Positions 7,494 to 15,713 of a stretch of DNA of 38,548 bases are shown piece by piece. A model generated the notes under the pieces. That model did no database searches, was not told the origin of the DNA, and worked only from the letters and a program-made list of their open reading frames with translations. The stretch is from positions 1 to 38,548 of the forward strand of contig QMZC01000011.1 in NCBI GenBank assembly GCA_003662995.1, written 5' to 3'. A program made the position numbers and the translations under genes. This stretch comes from Archaeoglobales archaeon. GTDB lineage: Archaea; Halobacteriota; Archaeoglobi; Archaeoglobales; Archaeoglobaceae. How positions within the stretch are numbered: position 1 is the stretch's first letter; every line of letters begins with the position of its first letter.

Positions 7494-8213
7494 GTGGAAT
7501 TGCTAATAGTACTTGTTGAGGCAAAGATTCCCGAAAACATCGGATTTGTGGCGAGAGTTATGAAGAATTTTGGATTTAAAAGTTTGTGTTTGTACAAGTG
7601 TAATTTAAATGAAAAATCGTATATAACTGCTTCTCATGCCAAGGACGTTTTAAATAATGCCATAATTTTGAATAATAAAAGAGAGTTTGATGAACTTCTG
7701 TCAAAATGTAATCTAATTGTTTGTACAACTGGTGTTAGCAGTAGCGATGAGAAATATTTGAGAAAACCAACTTTTAAGCCCAATGAAATTAAGGTTGTTG
7801 GAAAAACGGCAATTCTTTTTGGTAGGGAAGATTTTGGACTATTAAATGAGGAGTTGGAGAGATGCCACATCGTTGTTACAATTCCTACCAGTGAGGAATA
7901 TCCGGTTATGAACATCAGCCATGCTGTTGCAATTATTCTGTATGAAATCAGTAAAAACTATCGTGAATGCGATAAAGATTTCGCTACGTCAAAGGACATT
8001 GAAGTTTTGATAACAAACATAGAAGATATGTTAAAATCAACATGGTATCCAAAACACAGAATCAGAAAGACGATGATGGCTTTTAGAAGGGTTTTTGGAA
8101 GGGCAATGCTTACGAGAAGGGAAGTACTAACGTTGAACGGTGTATTTAGGAAAACAAAGAGGTATATTGAAAAGCTGAGAAAAGATAATTTAAAAACAAA
8201 CAAGAAAATTTAA
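7494..8213 (+). CDS. trmJ: SPOUT-class RNA 2'-O-methyltransferase, TrmJ-like
   Basis: The protein has the three SPOUT/TrmH motifs: P-E-N-I-G-F-V-A-R-V-M-K-N-F-G near the N-terminus, I-L-F-G-R-E-D-F-G-L in the middle, and M-N-I-S-H-A-V-A-I after about two thirds of the catalytic domain. The C-terminal extension of about 80 residues is basic and helical, as in TrmJ. The family uses S-adenosylmethionine to methylate ribose at position 32 of tRNA; the exact target here is inferred. The open frame extends to a TTG at 7470, but the family normally begins just before the V-L-V-E strand, so I prefer GTG at 7494 (TTG at 7500 is also possible). It is transcribed divergently from the DtxR gene and leads into the membrane protein downstream. 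Confidence 0.75.
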   Translation: MELLIVLVEAKIPENIGFVARVMKNFGFKSLCLYKCNLNEKSYITASHAKDVLNNAIILNNKREFDELLSKCNLIVCTTGVSSSDEKYLRKPTFKPNEIKVVGKTAILFGREDFGLLNEELERCHIVVTIPTSEEYPVMNISHAVAIILYEISKNYRECDKDFATSKDIEVLITNIEDMLKSTWYPKHRIRKTMMAFRRVFGRAMLTRREVLTLNGVFRKTKRYIEKLRKDNLKTNKKI

Positions 8214-8214
8214 T
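8207..8214 (+). promoter_or_regulatory. TATA-like box for the AI-2E family gene
   Basis: AT-rich TTTAATAG sits about 28 bases before the ATG at 8238 and overlaps the stop of the methyltransferase. No good ribosome site precedes the ATG, which suggests a leaderless transcript. Prediction by spacing only. Confidence 0.35.
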
Positions 8215-8237
8215 AGTAATGAATCAACATCGTTTCC

Positions 8238-9227
8238 ATGAAACAGGATAAGTGGATAATCATACTTGCAATCAGCCTTGTTTCGCTACTCGCTTTAACC
8301 TTTTACTTCTTTTCGCCCCTCTTAGATGGAATAGTGATGGGTATAGTTTTTGCCTATGTGGCAAAGCCGTTCAAAAAAAGATTGGAAAAAATTGGCAGGA
8401 TTCCATCGGCGTTAATTGCTACGTTAATCATAATTATTCCAATTTCGATTTTGATGTTTTATGGTATCTTTCAAGGGATAAATCAGGCAGTCTATATTAT
8501 CACACATCAAAAGTTGTTTGAGGAACGACTTATCGAAGTCTTGACGAATGCTGGAATAGAAAAGGAGTACATTGAACAGATAAGGGGCATTTTTCCGAGT
8601 TTGCTGTCGATAATCCAAAATACGCTGAGAATTTCAGCGTTTGGTGTTACTGTTAGAGCCATCATGTTTCTAATGAACTTTTTAATTTCCACAATAGTTT
8701 GTTTTTATGCCCTAATAGACTCAGAGAATTTTATAGAAAGGACGATGAGAATTTTACCCGAGGATAGGAGGGAGGAATTTAGCAAGTTTATAAAGGAGGT
8801 TGATGATACGTTTCTTGGACTCTGGTTTGGTAACTTTATCGTTGCAATGCTCATCGGTTTGGCAAGTATCCCCTTCTTCATATACTTCAACATCCCATTT
8901 ACACCCCTGCTTTCAGGGTTGATGTTTTTAGCAGCTTTAATTCCCATTTTTGCAGAATGGATGATTTTACTACCAGTTGCTGCATATTTGGCAACGCAGA
9001 GCCTTTCAACAGCCATCTGGTTCCTTGTAATCGGTTTCACTTTTTTGTATTTTCTGCCTGAAATTATACTAAGGCCATACTTCGTCGGTTACACGTCAAA
9101 GATACATCCCCTTGTTTTGATGCTCGCCTTTATTGGAGGGGCGGTTATGGGAGGTGTTGCAGGATTTTTTATCGCACCAATGGTGGCTGGATTGATTACT
9201 GCCGTGTACCACTATTACACAAAATAA
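8238..9227 (+). CDS. AI-2E family (PerM-like) membrane transporter
   Basis: The 329-residue protein has about eight hydrophobic segments: two at the N-terminus (about 6-40), one near 60-80, a soluble stretch of about 60 residues that is largely amphipathic, one near 140-165, and a group from about 195 to 325. The layout and the motif P-x-x-x-R-P-Y-F-V-G near residue 280 (L-P-E-I-I-L-R-P-Y) are characteristic of the AI-2E/PerM family. Characterised members export small signals or act in sodium or proton antiport; in archaea the substrate is usually unknown. No functional link to the flanking genes is apparent. It appears to be a single gene with its own promoter. Confidence 0.8.
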   Translation: MKQDKWIIILAISLVSLLALTFYFFSPLLDGIVMGIVFAYVAKPFKKRLEKIGRIPSALIATLIIIIPISILMFYGIFQGINQAVYIITHQKLFEERLIEVLTNAGIEKEYIEQIRGIFPSLLSIIQNTLRISAFGVTVRAIMFLMNFLISTIVCFYALIDSENFIERTMRILPEDRREEFSKFIKEVDDTFLGLWFGNFIVAMLIGLASIPFFIYFNIPFTPLLSGLMFLAALIPIFAEWMILLPVAAYLATQSLSTAIWFLVIGFTFLYFLPEIILRPYFVGYTSKIHPLVLMLAFIGGAVMGGVAGFFIAPMVAGLITAVYHYYTK

Positions 9228-9257
9228 AGTTAGCTACTTAAACAATTTAGCCGAAAA

Positions 9258-9264
9258 TTTATAT
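9258..9264 (+). promoter_or_regulatory. TATA box of the ether-lipid operon
   Basis: TTTATAT lies about 27 bases before the ATG at 9288, so transcription should start at or next to the start codon. A weak AAGGGG at about 9280-9285 could act as a ribosome site if the transcript starts slightly earlier. Confidence 0.45.
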
Positions 9265-9287
9265 TTCCCAAATTTTACAAAGGGGCA

Positions 9288-9977
9288 ATGGAATGGAGAA
9301 AGTGGAGACACTTAACAAAACTCGACCCAGACAGAAAGAATCCTAGAGGGATTATAAAAGCTGTTGTGGAAAGTGGGACAAATGCTGTGTTAATTTCTGG
9401 AACGCAGGACGTTACATTTGAGAAGGCTAGAAAGTTGTTGGACAGCATTAAAGATTATGGATTGCCCACTATTGTAGAACCATCAGACCCCGCAAATGTA
9501 CTATACGATGCGGATTACCTTTTTGTGCCAACCGTTTTAAATTCTGAGTTAGGAGAATGGATTACTGGTAAACATTCCCTGTGGGTTGAAATGAACTACG
9601 ATAGATTGACCCATTTTATGGAAATTTTGGATAAAACGATTTTTGAGGGTTACATTGTTCTAAATCCAGATTCCGCTGTGGGGAAGGTTACAAAGGCGAG
9701 ATGCGATTTGACGCCCGAACAAGCAGCAAGCTATGCAATTGTTGGTGAAAGGATTTACAATCTCCCAGCAATCTACATTGAATACAGTGGCAAGTTTGGG
9801 GATGTTGGGGTTGTTAAAGAGGTTAAAAGAGTGCTAAACAGGGCTGTTTTGATTTACGGAGGTGGCATAGACAGCAGAGAAAAAGCTTCAAAAATGCTGG
9901 AGTTTGCAGACATGATAGTGGTTGGTAATGTGATATACGAGAAGGGAATTGAACAGTATTTGGAAACAATTCCATAA
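9288..9977 (+). CDS. Geranylgeranylglyceryl phosphate (GGGP) synthase
   Basis: The 229-residue TIM-barrel enzyme joins geranylgeranyl diphosphate to sn-glycerol 1-phosphate, the first committed step of archaeal membrane lipids. Visible family motifs are [10 protein letters not shown] at the start, [34 protein letters not shown] and the phosphate-binding [11 protein letters not shown]. It resembles the group I enzyme of Archaeoglobus fulgidus closely as I recall it, which is one reason for assigning the window to Archaeoglobales. Only two bases separate it from the gene for the next pathway step, so they form an operon. Confidence 0.95.
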   Translation: MEWRKWRHLTKLDPDRKNPRGIIKAVVESGTNAVLISGTQDVTFEKARKLLDSIKDYGLPTIVEPSDPANVLYDADYLFVPTVLNSELGEWITGKHSLWVEMNYDRLTHFMEILDKTIFEGYIVLNPDSAVGKVTKARCDLTPEQAASYAIVGERIYNLPAIYIEYSGKFGDVGVVKEVKRVLNRAVLIYGGGIDSREKASKMLEFADMIVVGNVIYEKGIEQYLETIP

Positions 9978-9979
9978 AA

Positions 9980-10843
9980 ATGAAGAAAATCAAAGCTTTC
10001 TGGGACCTTTTTAGATTGGAGCATGGAATAATGTACGGTGTAGGCGTTATTATTGGTGTTTTCGTTTCAAATCCCAATTATACCAATCTTGAAAATCTAG
10101 CTTTTGGATTTTTTACGGCTTTATTTTTGCAGGCATCGGCATTTGCATTAAACGACTACTTTGATTACGAAGTGGATTTGGCGAACAGAAGGTTCGATAG
10201 ACCGTTGGTGAGGGGAGAGTTAAGTAAAAAGGAGGCTATACTTTCATTCTTCATCTTAATGCCCATCGGTTTTTTCTTTGCTTATTTAATTTCTTCTATC
10301 GCATTGTTGCTCGCATTAGCTATTACACTCATAGGCTACATTTACGACATCAAGCTCAAAGAATTTGGAGTTGCTGGCAACGTTTACATAGCCTTTTCAA
10401 TGGCAGCTCCGTTTGTGTTTGGCAGCATAGTTGCCGAGAATTATTTAACAATTCAGGCAGCAATCCTTGCATTGATAGCCTTTTTGTCTGGAGTGGGTAG
10501 AGAGATAATGAAGGGGATTGAAGATGTTGAAGGGGATGCCATCAGGGATGTTAAGACCGTTGCAAGGATCAAAGGTGTGAGAACAGCTTCCATTTGCGCT
10601 GCTTTACTTTTTATTACCAGTATTTTTTTGAGTTTCGTTCCATTTTTTTTGATTAAAGAATACTACCTCGATTTTAAATACATGATTCCGGTTTTGGTGA
10701 CTGATGCGATCTTAACAGAAGTTTCGTTTGATTTACTCAATAAAGACGAAAAGATAATAAGGCAAAAAATTGGGGATTTTAGGAAAAAAAGCCTTACAGC
10801 AATGGGATTGGGATTGATGGGATTTTTAGCTGGGGCGTTTTAA
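9980..10843 (+). CDS. UbiA-family digeranylgeranylglyceryl phosphate (DGGGP) synthase
   Basis: The 287-residue membrane protein has eight to nine hydrophobic segments and both Asp-rich prenyltransferase motifs: N-D-Y-F-D-Y-E-V-D near residue 54 and D-V-E-G-D-A-I-R-D near 185, plus R-F-D-R-P-L-V-R-G. UbiA enzymes use these aspartates to hold magnesium and the prenyl diphosphate. Its place two bases after GGGP synthase makes the second ether-lipid step, addition of the second geranylgeranyl group at sn-2, the most likely reaction. Other UbiA activities cannot be excluded from motifs alone. It acts in the cytoplasmic membrane. It is followed nine bases later by a DUF2148 gene. Confidence 0.9.
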   Translation: MKKIKAFWDLFRLEHGIMYGVGVIIGVFVSNPNYTNLENLAFGFFTALFLQASAFALNDYFDYEVDLANRRFDRPLVRGELSKKEAILSFFILMPIGFFFAYLISSIALLLALAITLIGYIYDIKLKEFGVAGNVYIAFSMAAPFVFGSIVAENYLTIQAAILALIAFLSGVGREIMKGIEDVEGDAIRDVKTVARIKGVRTASICAALLFITSIFLSFVPFFLIKEYYLDFKYMIPVLVTDAILTEVSFDLLNKDEKIIRQKIGDFRKKSLTAMGLGLMGFLAGAF

Positions 10844-10852
10844 GGTGGTAAC

Positions 10853-11413
10853 ATGATAGTGGGTGAGGAGGAATTAAGGAAAGAGGCAATAAAACTTGCA
10901 GCACATCTTTTAGCAATATCTGCAAGGACTGCACCAAAGTCGAAGGGTGAGGATGACGTAGAGATTGTTTATGTGGATGGAGAGGAGCTGGAGAAAATTG
11001 CAGATAAAATGGTTGAGTTAGCTGGTGAAAAAGGCAGGGATAAAGATTTTGTTAGGGATGCCGAAGGGGTTAGAAAATCACAAGCGGTGCTTTTAATAGG
11101 AGTTAATGGTGGTAAAGCCTTGGGTTTGAACTGTGGGGCTTGCGGTTTTGATTGTAATGAGTTTAAAAAGATTGAGCGAAAAAAGGGCAAGGATTTTGTT
11201 GGTCCGAACTGTTTGTTCAAACTCCTTGATCTGGGCATAGCTTTGGGTTCAGCAGTAAAGCTAGCGGGCATAATCAGTGTGGATAACAGAATAATGTACA
11301 GAATCGGTACAGCAGCAAAAATGTTAGGCTATGCCAAGGCTGATGTTGTGATGGGCATTCCATTAACAGCTTTGGGCAAAAATCCGTTTTTTGATAGAGT
11401 AGTTAAGAAATAA
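10853..11413 (+). CDS. DUF2148 ferredoxin-like domain protein
   Basis: The 186-residue protein matches the DUF2148 family by its cysteine pattern L-N-C-G-A-C-G-F-D-C followed about 30 residues later by G-P-N-C-L-F-K-L-L-D-L-G-I-A-L-G-S-A. The four cysteines are expected to hold an iron-sulfur cluster. The C-terminal part contains M-Y-R-I-G-T-A-A-K and the V-V-M-G-I-P strand typical of the family. The biochemical role is not established. It is the third gene of the lipid operon (nine bases after DGGGPS, ribosome site AAGGTGG), which might hint at a redox job near lipid synthesis, but co-location alone is weak evidence. The operon ends after it at a T-rich stretch. Confidence 0.8.
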   Translation: MIVGEEELRKEAIKLAAHLLAISARTAPKSKGEDDVEIVYVDGEELEKIADKMVELAGEKGRDKDFVRDAEGVRKSQAVLLIGVNGGKALGLNCGACGFDCNEFKKIERKKGKDFVGPNCLFKLLDLGIALGSAVKLAGIISVDNRIMYRIGTAAKMLGYAKADVVMGIPLTALGKNPFFDRVVKK

Positions 11414-11430
11414 GATCAAATCAGTGATCA

Positions 11431-11450
11431 ACTTTTATTTTTATATTTTT
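11431..11450 (+). terminator. T-rich terminator after the lipid operon
   Basis: A run dominated by T follows the DUF2148 stop by about 18 bases, consistent with archaeal intrinsic termination. A TGATCA-containing near-palindrome lies just before it. Confidence 0.5.
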
Positions 11451-11559
11451 AAGATTAATTGAACGATTATGAGCATCTGTTTTTTGTTTTTATTGAAACC
11501 ATAATCACATAGCATGAAGCTGGCAAAAAGCAGAAATAATGTGGGGATAAGTTTAATCA

Positions 11560-12822
11560 ATGGATGTTGTAGTTAGAAAGAGTGAAGTGGAAGGTGTCGT
11601 TACTCCACCACCATCTAAAAGTTACACCCATCGAGTTTTTTTAGCGGCATCACTTTCAAAAAAATGTAGAATTTACAATCCGCTTATAGCTGAAGATACC
11701 CTTGCAACGTTACATGCCTGTAAATTGTTGGGTTCAAGATTCGTTAGACGATTCAGGATCTTCGAGTTTTGGGGTTGTAGTTTGAAAAAAACTAAAGCAA
11801 AATACTTTTATTTGGCAAATTCTGGAACCACATTGAGATTTCTCATCGGCTTAACATCCCAGATTTACGACAGAAAGTATTCTGTGTTAGATGGTGATAC
11901 TTCTTTGAGAAACAGACCGAACAGGGAACTCGTTTTAGCTTTAAAGAGCTTAGGTGCTAGAATCAGGGGTGATGAGAGTTCTAAACCTCCTCTGTTTGTT
12001 AGGGGAGTTGCTGGTGGTGGAGAAGTCAAGATTAAGGCAATAAGCTCACAATTTATTTCATCTTTGCTTTTTACACTTCCAAATGCTACTGGGGATTCCA
12101 CAATATTCGTGGAAGGAATGAAGTCCAAGCCGTACGTTGACATAACTTTGCATGTGTTGAGGAAGGCTAAAGTGAGAGTAGAGGTTGATGGAAACAATTA
12201 CTACATCCAAGGAGAACAGGATTTTAAGCTCAGAAAATTTGAAGTCCCCTCTGATTTCTCATCAGCAAGCTATTTAATCGCTGCTGGATTGTTGGCTGGC
12301 AAATTGAAAATTAAAAACATGTTTGACTCAATGCAGGGCGATAAGCAGATTATAGAGATTGCAAAGCAAATGGGAGGCAAGATAAAGTGGGATAAAGAGG
12401 AAGGAATAATAACCGTTGAAAAATCTGAATTAAAAGGCATAGACATTGATGCATCGAACATCCCCGATTTGGTGCCTGCAATCTCCGTGATGGCTTCGGT
12501 TGCCAAAGGTAAAACGAGGATACACAATGCTGAACATCTCAAATTAAAAGAAATTGACAGAATAGATGGCATTTACCAAAACTTAAAAGCTGTTGGCGTT
12601 GAAGTTAAAAAAATGGATGATGGGTTGATTATTAAAGGTGGCAAGATTAAGGGAGGAGTTGTGAACTCATTTGGCGATCATAGAATGGCTTTAGCCTTCT
12701 CCCTTCTTGGCTTAGTTGCTGAGAGAGAGGTGATGGTTAAAAATGCGGAGGTTGTTTCAGTATCCTTTCCAAACTACTATGAAACCATCATAGAAATTGG
12801 TGGTGTTGTTGAAAAATTGTAG
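11560..12822 (+). CDS. aroA: 3-phosphoshikimate 1-carboxyvinyltransferase (EPSP synthase)
   Basis: The 420-residue enzyme transfers the enolpyruvyl group of phosphoenolpyruvate to shikimate 3-phosphate, the sixth step of the chorismate pathway. Motifs are P-P-P-S-K-S-Y-T-H-R near residue 16 (the catalytic lysine and substrate-binding residues), N-S-G-T-T-L-R-F near 87, D-G-D-T-S-L-R-N-R-P near 108, S-S-Q-F-I-S-S-L-L, a D-x-x-P-x-L-V-P-like segment (S-N-I-P-D-L-V-P) near 304, L-K-x-K-E-I-D-R-I near 327, and G-D-H-R-M-A near 374. The length is normal for archaeal AroA. No other shikimate gene is adjacent. It stands alone after a 146-base gap. Confidence 0.95.
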   Translation: MDVVVRKSEVEGVVTPPPSKSYTHRVFLAASLSKKCRIYNPLIAEDTLATLHACKLLGSRFVRRFRIFEFWGCSLKKTKAKYFYLANSGTTLRFLIGLTSQIYDRKYSVLDGDTSLRNRPNRELVLALKSLGARIRGDESSKPPLFVRGVAGGGEVKIKAISSQFISSLLFTLPNATGDSTIFVEGMKSKPYVDITLHVLRKAKVRVEVDGNNYYIQGEQDFKLRKFEVPSDFSSASYLIAAGLLAGKLKIKNMFDSMQGDKQIIEIAKQMGGKIKWDKEEGIITVEKSELKGIDIDASNIPDLVPAISVMASVAKGKTRIHNAEHLKLKEIDRIDGIYQNLKAVGVEVKKMDDGLIIKGGKIKGGVVNSFGDHRMALAFSLLGLVAEREVMVKNAEVVSVSFPNYYETIIEIGGVVEKL

Positions 12823-12866
12823 GTTAAAAATGTAGTTAATAGATTCAGATAAAAAAATAGACAAAA

Positions 12867-12874
12867 TTTATATA
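12867..12874 (+). promoter_or_regulatory. Strong TATA box for the 12.9 kb membrane-protein genes
   Basis: A perfect TTTATATA lies 28 bases upstream of the ATG at 12895. The spacing predicts a transcript that begins at the start codon (leaderless). A strong promoter in front of the frameshifted gene suggests the break is recent, artefactual or tolerated. Confidence 0.55.
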
Positions 12875-12894
12875 GCAAAACATCAATTTCCGCC

Positions 12895-13285
12895 ATGGAG
12901 AGACCTTTGGGTGTGACGGTACTGGCAATATTGGGGTTCATAGGAAGCATTTTGGCAATAATGAGTGGAATTACAATGCTCGTTCTCGGGCCTGTCATGA
13001 GTTTAGCAATTAAAAAGACGTACGCAGGTATGCCGTTCTTCGCAGCTATTATAGGCGTTGTATCTGTTGTATTGATAGTCGTGGGTGTTGGTGGGAGTTG
13101 TAGTTTCTTATGGACTTTGGACGGGTAAATCATGGGCTTGGTGGATTTACTTGATACTGCTCGTATTAGGCATACTCTCTGGTTTGGCGTCCCTTCCTCA
13201 TGGTTTAGCCGGAATAGCGATAAACGGAATTATAATCTATTACATTACAAGAAAACACGTCAAGGCGTACTTTGGTATAACTTAG
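12895..13285 (+). pseudogene. Small multi-pass membrane protein gene interrupted by a one-base frameshift
   Basis: Two overlapping frames together make one protein. The first (12895-13128) begins M-E-R-P-L-G-V-T-V-L-A-I-L-G-F with two hydrophobic segments. The second continues with V-S-Y-G-L-W-T-G-K-S-W-A-W-W and ends A-Y-F-G-I-T at 13285. The combined order of about 130 residues (leader, membrane segments, Y-G-L-W-T-G-K-x-W-A-W, I-I-Y-Y-I-T-R-x-H-V-K) is what I recall for a common archaeal membrane-protein family of unknown function. Dropping one G from GGG at 13083-13085 restores a continuous frame (V-V-V-L-V-G-V-V-V-S-Y-G). It could be a sequencing error in a short homopolymer, a true mutation or programmed slippage. 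The next gene follows 7 bases later. Confidence 0.7.
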
Positions 13286-13292
13286 GGATTGC

Positions 13293-14186
13293 ATGATAAA
13301 GGAGACGATCATAAAAGGGTTTACAGTGTGGAAGAACAACCTATTACTTGGGTTGCCGTATCTGATGGAGAGTGTAATAACAACTCTTATTTTTTTAATT
13401 ATCGTAATTGGGGTTGTTTTTTACATCACACCAATAACACAGGAGATACGAGAGATCCAAGAGATCTTAAAGGATGATGTATTTAAACGCACAAAAGAGG
13501 AAAAATTAAACGTAGCAAAGGAAAAATATGAGAAAGTCAAAGAAATGGTATTCAAGATTCTTGTTAAGCTTGATAAAAACCTCAATACACTAATTGGCAT
13601 TGCAATTTTCGATTTTTTGATTACATACGCTTTCATTTCATTTTTCAGGTGTGTTGAAATAAAATACTGCCTTGATGCACTCGGGTCTAAAAAAGATTTG
13701 AGAAAAGCGTTTTTTAAAGCTAAAAATAAATGGTTTAACGTTTATGTTTTTTATCTAGTGATGAACGGCATGATTTTCGGTATCGCTGGCATTACCTTTT
13801 TATTCACAGTTTTTCCCAACTACAAGGGGATCAACTTTTTTGAATATGCTAGGGAGGAGATTATATCGTTTATTGCCTCCTCCATACTTTTCATTTTTGT
13901 TGTTGTGACTGTCGTAGCAATCGTTTCATTTTTCTTGGTTTTTGCCCCTTATGCAATTGTTATCGATGATGCGCCCACCTTGATTAGTATTAAAAAGAGC
14001 GTATCGATTGTTAAAAAGAACTTCTGGACAGTTACAATATTCTGGTTGGTGGGCACGATACCTGTTTTTGTCGCTTCTTTACTTATCACACCAATTAGAT
14101 TTCTTATAACTGGAATCGCTGGAATGATTGTATCTCACACAGTACTTTGTTTACTTATCGCCTTTTTTTTGCAAGACCAATTATAA
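13293..14186 (+). CDS. Multi-pass membrane protein of unknown function
   Basis: The 297-residue protein starts M-I-K-E-T-I-I-K-G-F and has about six hydrophobic segments (near 17-45, 98-118, 145-170, 188-220, 240-262, 265-295). A charged, lysine-rich, possibly coiled-coil stretch lies between the first two at about residues 47-95. The layout (short N-terminal amphipathic helix, long charged loop, A-P-Y-A-I-V-I-D-D near 225, then S-I-K-K-S-V) resembles archaeal integral membrane proteins of the DUF4013/DUF7847 type, but I cannot name a function. It probably shares the promoter of the frameshifted gene 7 bases upstream. Confidence 0.65.
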   Translation: MIKETIIKGFTVWKNNLLLGLPYLMESVITTLIFLIIVIGVVFYITPITQEIREIQEILKDDVFKRTKEEKLNVAKEKYEKVKEMVFKILVKLDKNLNTLIGIAIFDFLITYAFISFFRCVEIKYCLDALGSKKDLRKAFFKAKNKWFNVYVFYLVMNGMIFGIAGITFLFTVFPNYKGINFFEYAREEIISFIASSILFIFVVVTVVAIVSFFLVFAPYAIVIDDAPTLISIKKSVSIVKKNFWTVTIFWLVGTIPVFVASLLITPIRFLITGIAGMIVSHTVLCLLIAFFLQDQL

Positions 14187-14227
14187 CGATTTGGTGGATT
14201 CTCGTGTACAAGCAGATTGAGTGATGG

Positions 14228-14302
14228 TCATCTCTCTACCTGCTTAATCTCAACCTCCACGATGTCTCCAACCTTCAAATCTCTCAAATTGTAAACTATC
14301 AA
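14228..14302 (-). pseudogene. Possible remnant of a gene ending in a small barrel domain
   Basis: In the gap before the aminotransferase, the minus strand reads a coding-like peptide of about 24 residues, including N-L-R-D-L-K-V-G-D-I-V-E-V-E-I and ending K-Q-V-E-R before TGA at 14228-14230. L-K-V-G-D-I-V-E-V-E is typical of OB or SH3-like barrels such as TRAM domains. An in-frame stop lies just upstream, so only the tail survives, beginning at most at a TTG at 14302. It could be a decayed gene end or chance. Confidence 0.3.
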
Positions 14303-14377
14303 TCATATTTTATCGATTTAAGTTGATTCAGCGATGTTATTATCACATGTTACATAAAAAGGTGTAATAAAGAAAGG

Positions 14378-14387
14378 TTTTTATAAG
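14378..14387 (+). promoter_or_regulatory. TATA-like box before the class III aminotransferase
   Basis: TTTTTATAAG sits about 50 bases before the ATG at 14434, leaving a leader of roughly 20-30 bases that carries the ribosome site AGGTGGTGG (14424-14432). A second AT-rich box (GTTTAAATAA, 14412-14421) is too close to the ATG to serve as the TATA element for a leadered transcript. Confidence 0.4.
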
Positions 14388-14433
14388 CCTCAATAGGGTT
14401 AAGTTGGTTAAGGTTTAAATAAAAGGTGGTGGA

Positions 14434-15708
14434 ATGAGAAGCAAAGAGATTTACGAGAGGGGATTAAAAATAATTCCCAAAGCTGCACAGACAGGACTAA
14501 GAAGTGAAACGCACTATCCTGAGCCGTTCATTCCAGAAACTGCTTACGGGTGTAAGATAAAGGATGTAGATGGCAATATCTATACAGATTACCACATGGC
14601 TTTTGGACCCATAATCTTGGGACACAATCACCCTGAGGTAAACGAGGTCGTGAAGGAACAAATAGACAAGGGTGTTCTTTTCGGAGCTGGGATGTGTGAG
14701 TTGGAAGTAGAGGTGGCGGAGAAGTTAATTGAACTCATACCATCTGCAGAAATGGTTAACTTCGTTAATTCTGGAACGGAAGCAACTTACCATGCGATAA
14801 GGCTTTCAAGGGCTTATACTGGAAGGGAGAAGGTTGTTAAGTTCGAAGGTTGCTATCACGGCTGGCACGACTACGTGGCGTTCAACGTAAATCCCCCAGC
14901 AGACAAAATGGGAAAAATCTATCCGCAATCCAAAGGAATTTTAAAAGCAGCTTACGATGCAACGCTAATACTACCATTTAATGACAGCGATGCCTTTAAA
15001 GGGTTAATGGCTGAACATCACGATGAGATTGCATGTGTAATACTTGAGCCAATTCCTCATAGCGTTGGAGCTATCATACCCACAAAGGAGTTTTTAAAGA
15101 CCTTGAGAAGAGAAACTAAGACTTATGGCAGTCTATTAATCTTTGATGAAATCATTACAGCCTTTAGACATAACATACACGGTGTTCAGGAAGAGTTTGG
15201 TGTTACTCCTGACATAACTACAATCGGCAAATCAATGGGTAATGGATACCCAATTGCAGCAATTGTTGGAAAGAAGGAAGTTATGTCGATGATTCACAAC
15301 GGTGTTCTCGTTTCAGGCACGTACAGCGGTCATCCATCCGGGTTGGCGGCAACGAAAAAAACAATTGAAATAATCGAGAGAGATAATGTCATTGATTACA
15401 TCTCAAAACTTGGTGAGGAGTATCGAAAAGCTTTAATCGATTTAATCGATGACTTAAATATTACAGCAAGGGTAATTGGCTATAAATCAATATTTGCAAT
15501 TCAGTTTGCTGAAGGTGAGGTTAAAGACTATTCATCAATCGTCGGAATTGACAAGGAAAGATTCAAGAGATTTGCTGCTGAGATGAGAAAAAGAGGAGTG
15601 TTCTTTACACCAAATCCGATGAAAAGGTGCCATCTCTGTTTGGCTCACACAGAAAATGAAATGGATGAATTTTTAGATGCTGCATCTGAGGCTTTGAAGT
15701 TGGTTTGA
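14434..15708 (+). CDS. Class III PLP aminotransferase, glutamate-1-semialdehyde aminomutase-like
   Basis: The 424-residue enzyme is a fold-type I class III aminotransferase closest in pattern to HemL. It has A-G-M-C-E-L-E-V-E-V-A near 90, N-S-G-T-E-A-T near 110, C-Y-H-G-W-H-D-Y near 136, D-E-I-I-T-A-F-R near 237, and the Schiff-base lysine K266 in G-K-S-M-G-N-G-Y-P-I-A. HemL proper usually has G-K-x-I-G-G-G-x-P-x-G-A at the lysine, so this protein looks like a HemL-like paralog rather than the haem enzyme. The C-terminal L-A-H-T-E-N-E-M matches HemL. It lies upstream of a DUF128 regulator and a TRAP transporter, suggesting conversion of an imported amine or amino acid. The substrate is unknown. 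Confidence 0.75.
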   Translation: MRSKEIYERGLKIIPKAAQTGLRSETHYPEPFIPETAYGCKIKDVDGNIYTDYHMAFGPIILGHNHPEVNEVVKEQIDKGVLFGAGMCELEVEVAEKLIELIPSAEMVNFVNSGTEATYHAIRLSRAYTGREKVVKFEGCYHGWHDYVAFNVNPPADKMGKIYPQSKGILKAAYDATLILPFNDSDAFKGLMAEHHDEIACVILEPIPHSVGAIIPTKEFLKTLRRETKTYGSLLIFDEIITAFRHNIHGVQEEFGVTPDITTIGKSMGNGYPIAAIVGKKEVMSMIHNGVLVSGTYSGHPSGLAATKKTIEIIERDNVIDYISKLGEEYRKALIDLIDDLNITARVIGYKSIFAIQFAEGEVKDYSSIVGIDKERFKRFAAEMRKRGVFFTPNPMKRCHLCLAHTENEMDEFLDAASEALKLV

Positions 15709-15713
15709 TCGGT

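Noticed and set aside
8252-8521. Open frame of 89 codons inside the AI-2E family gene, with several cysteines.
   Set aside because: It lies entirely within a well-supported membrane protein gene in another frame; typical shadow frame.
14434-15708. Calling the class III aminotransferase hemL.
   Set aside because: The Schiff-base motif differs from true HemL and the neighbours are transport and regulation genes, so no symbol was given.
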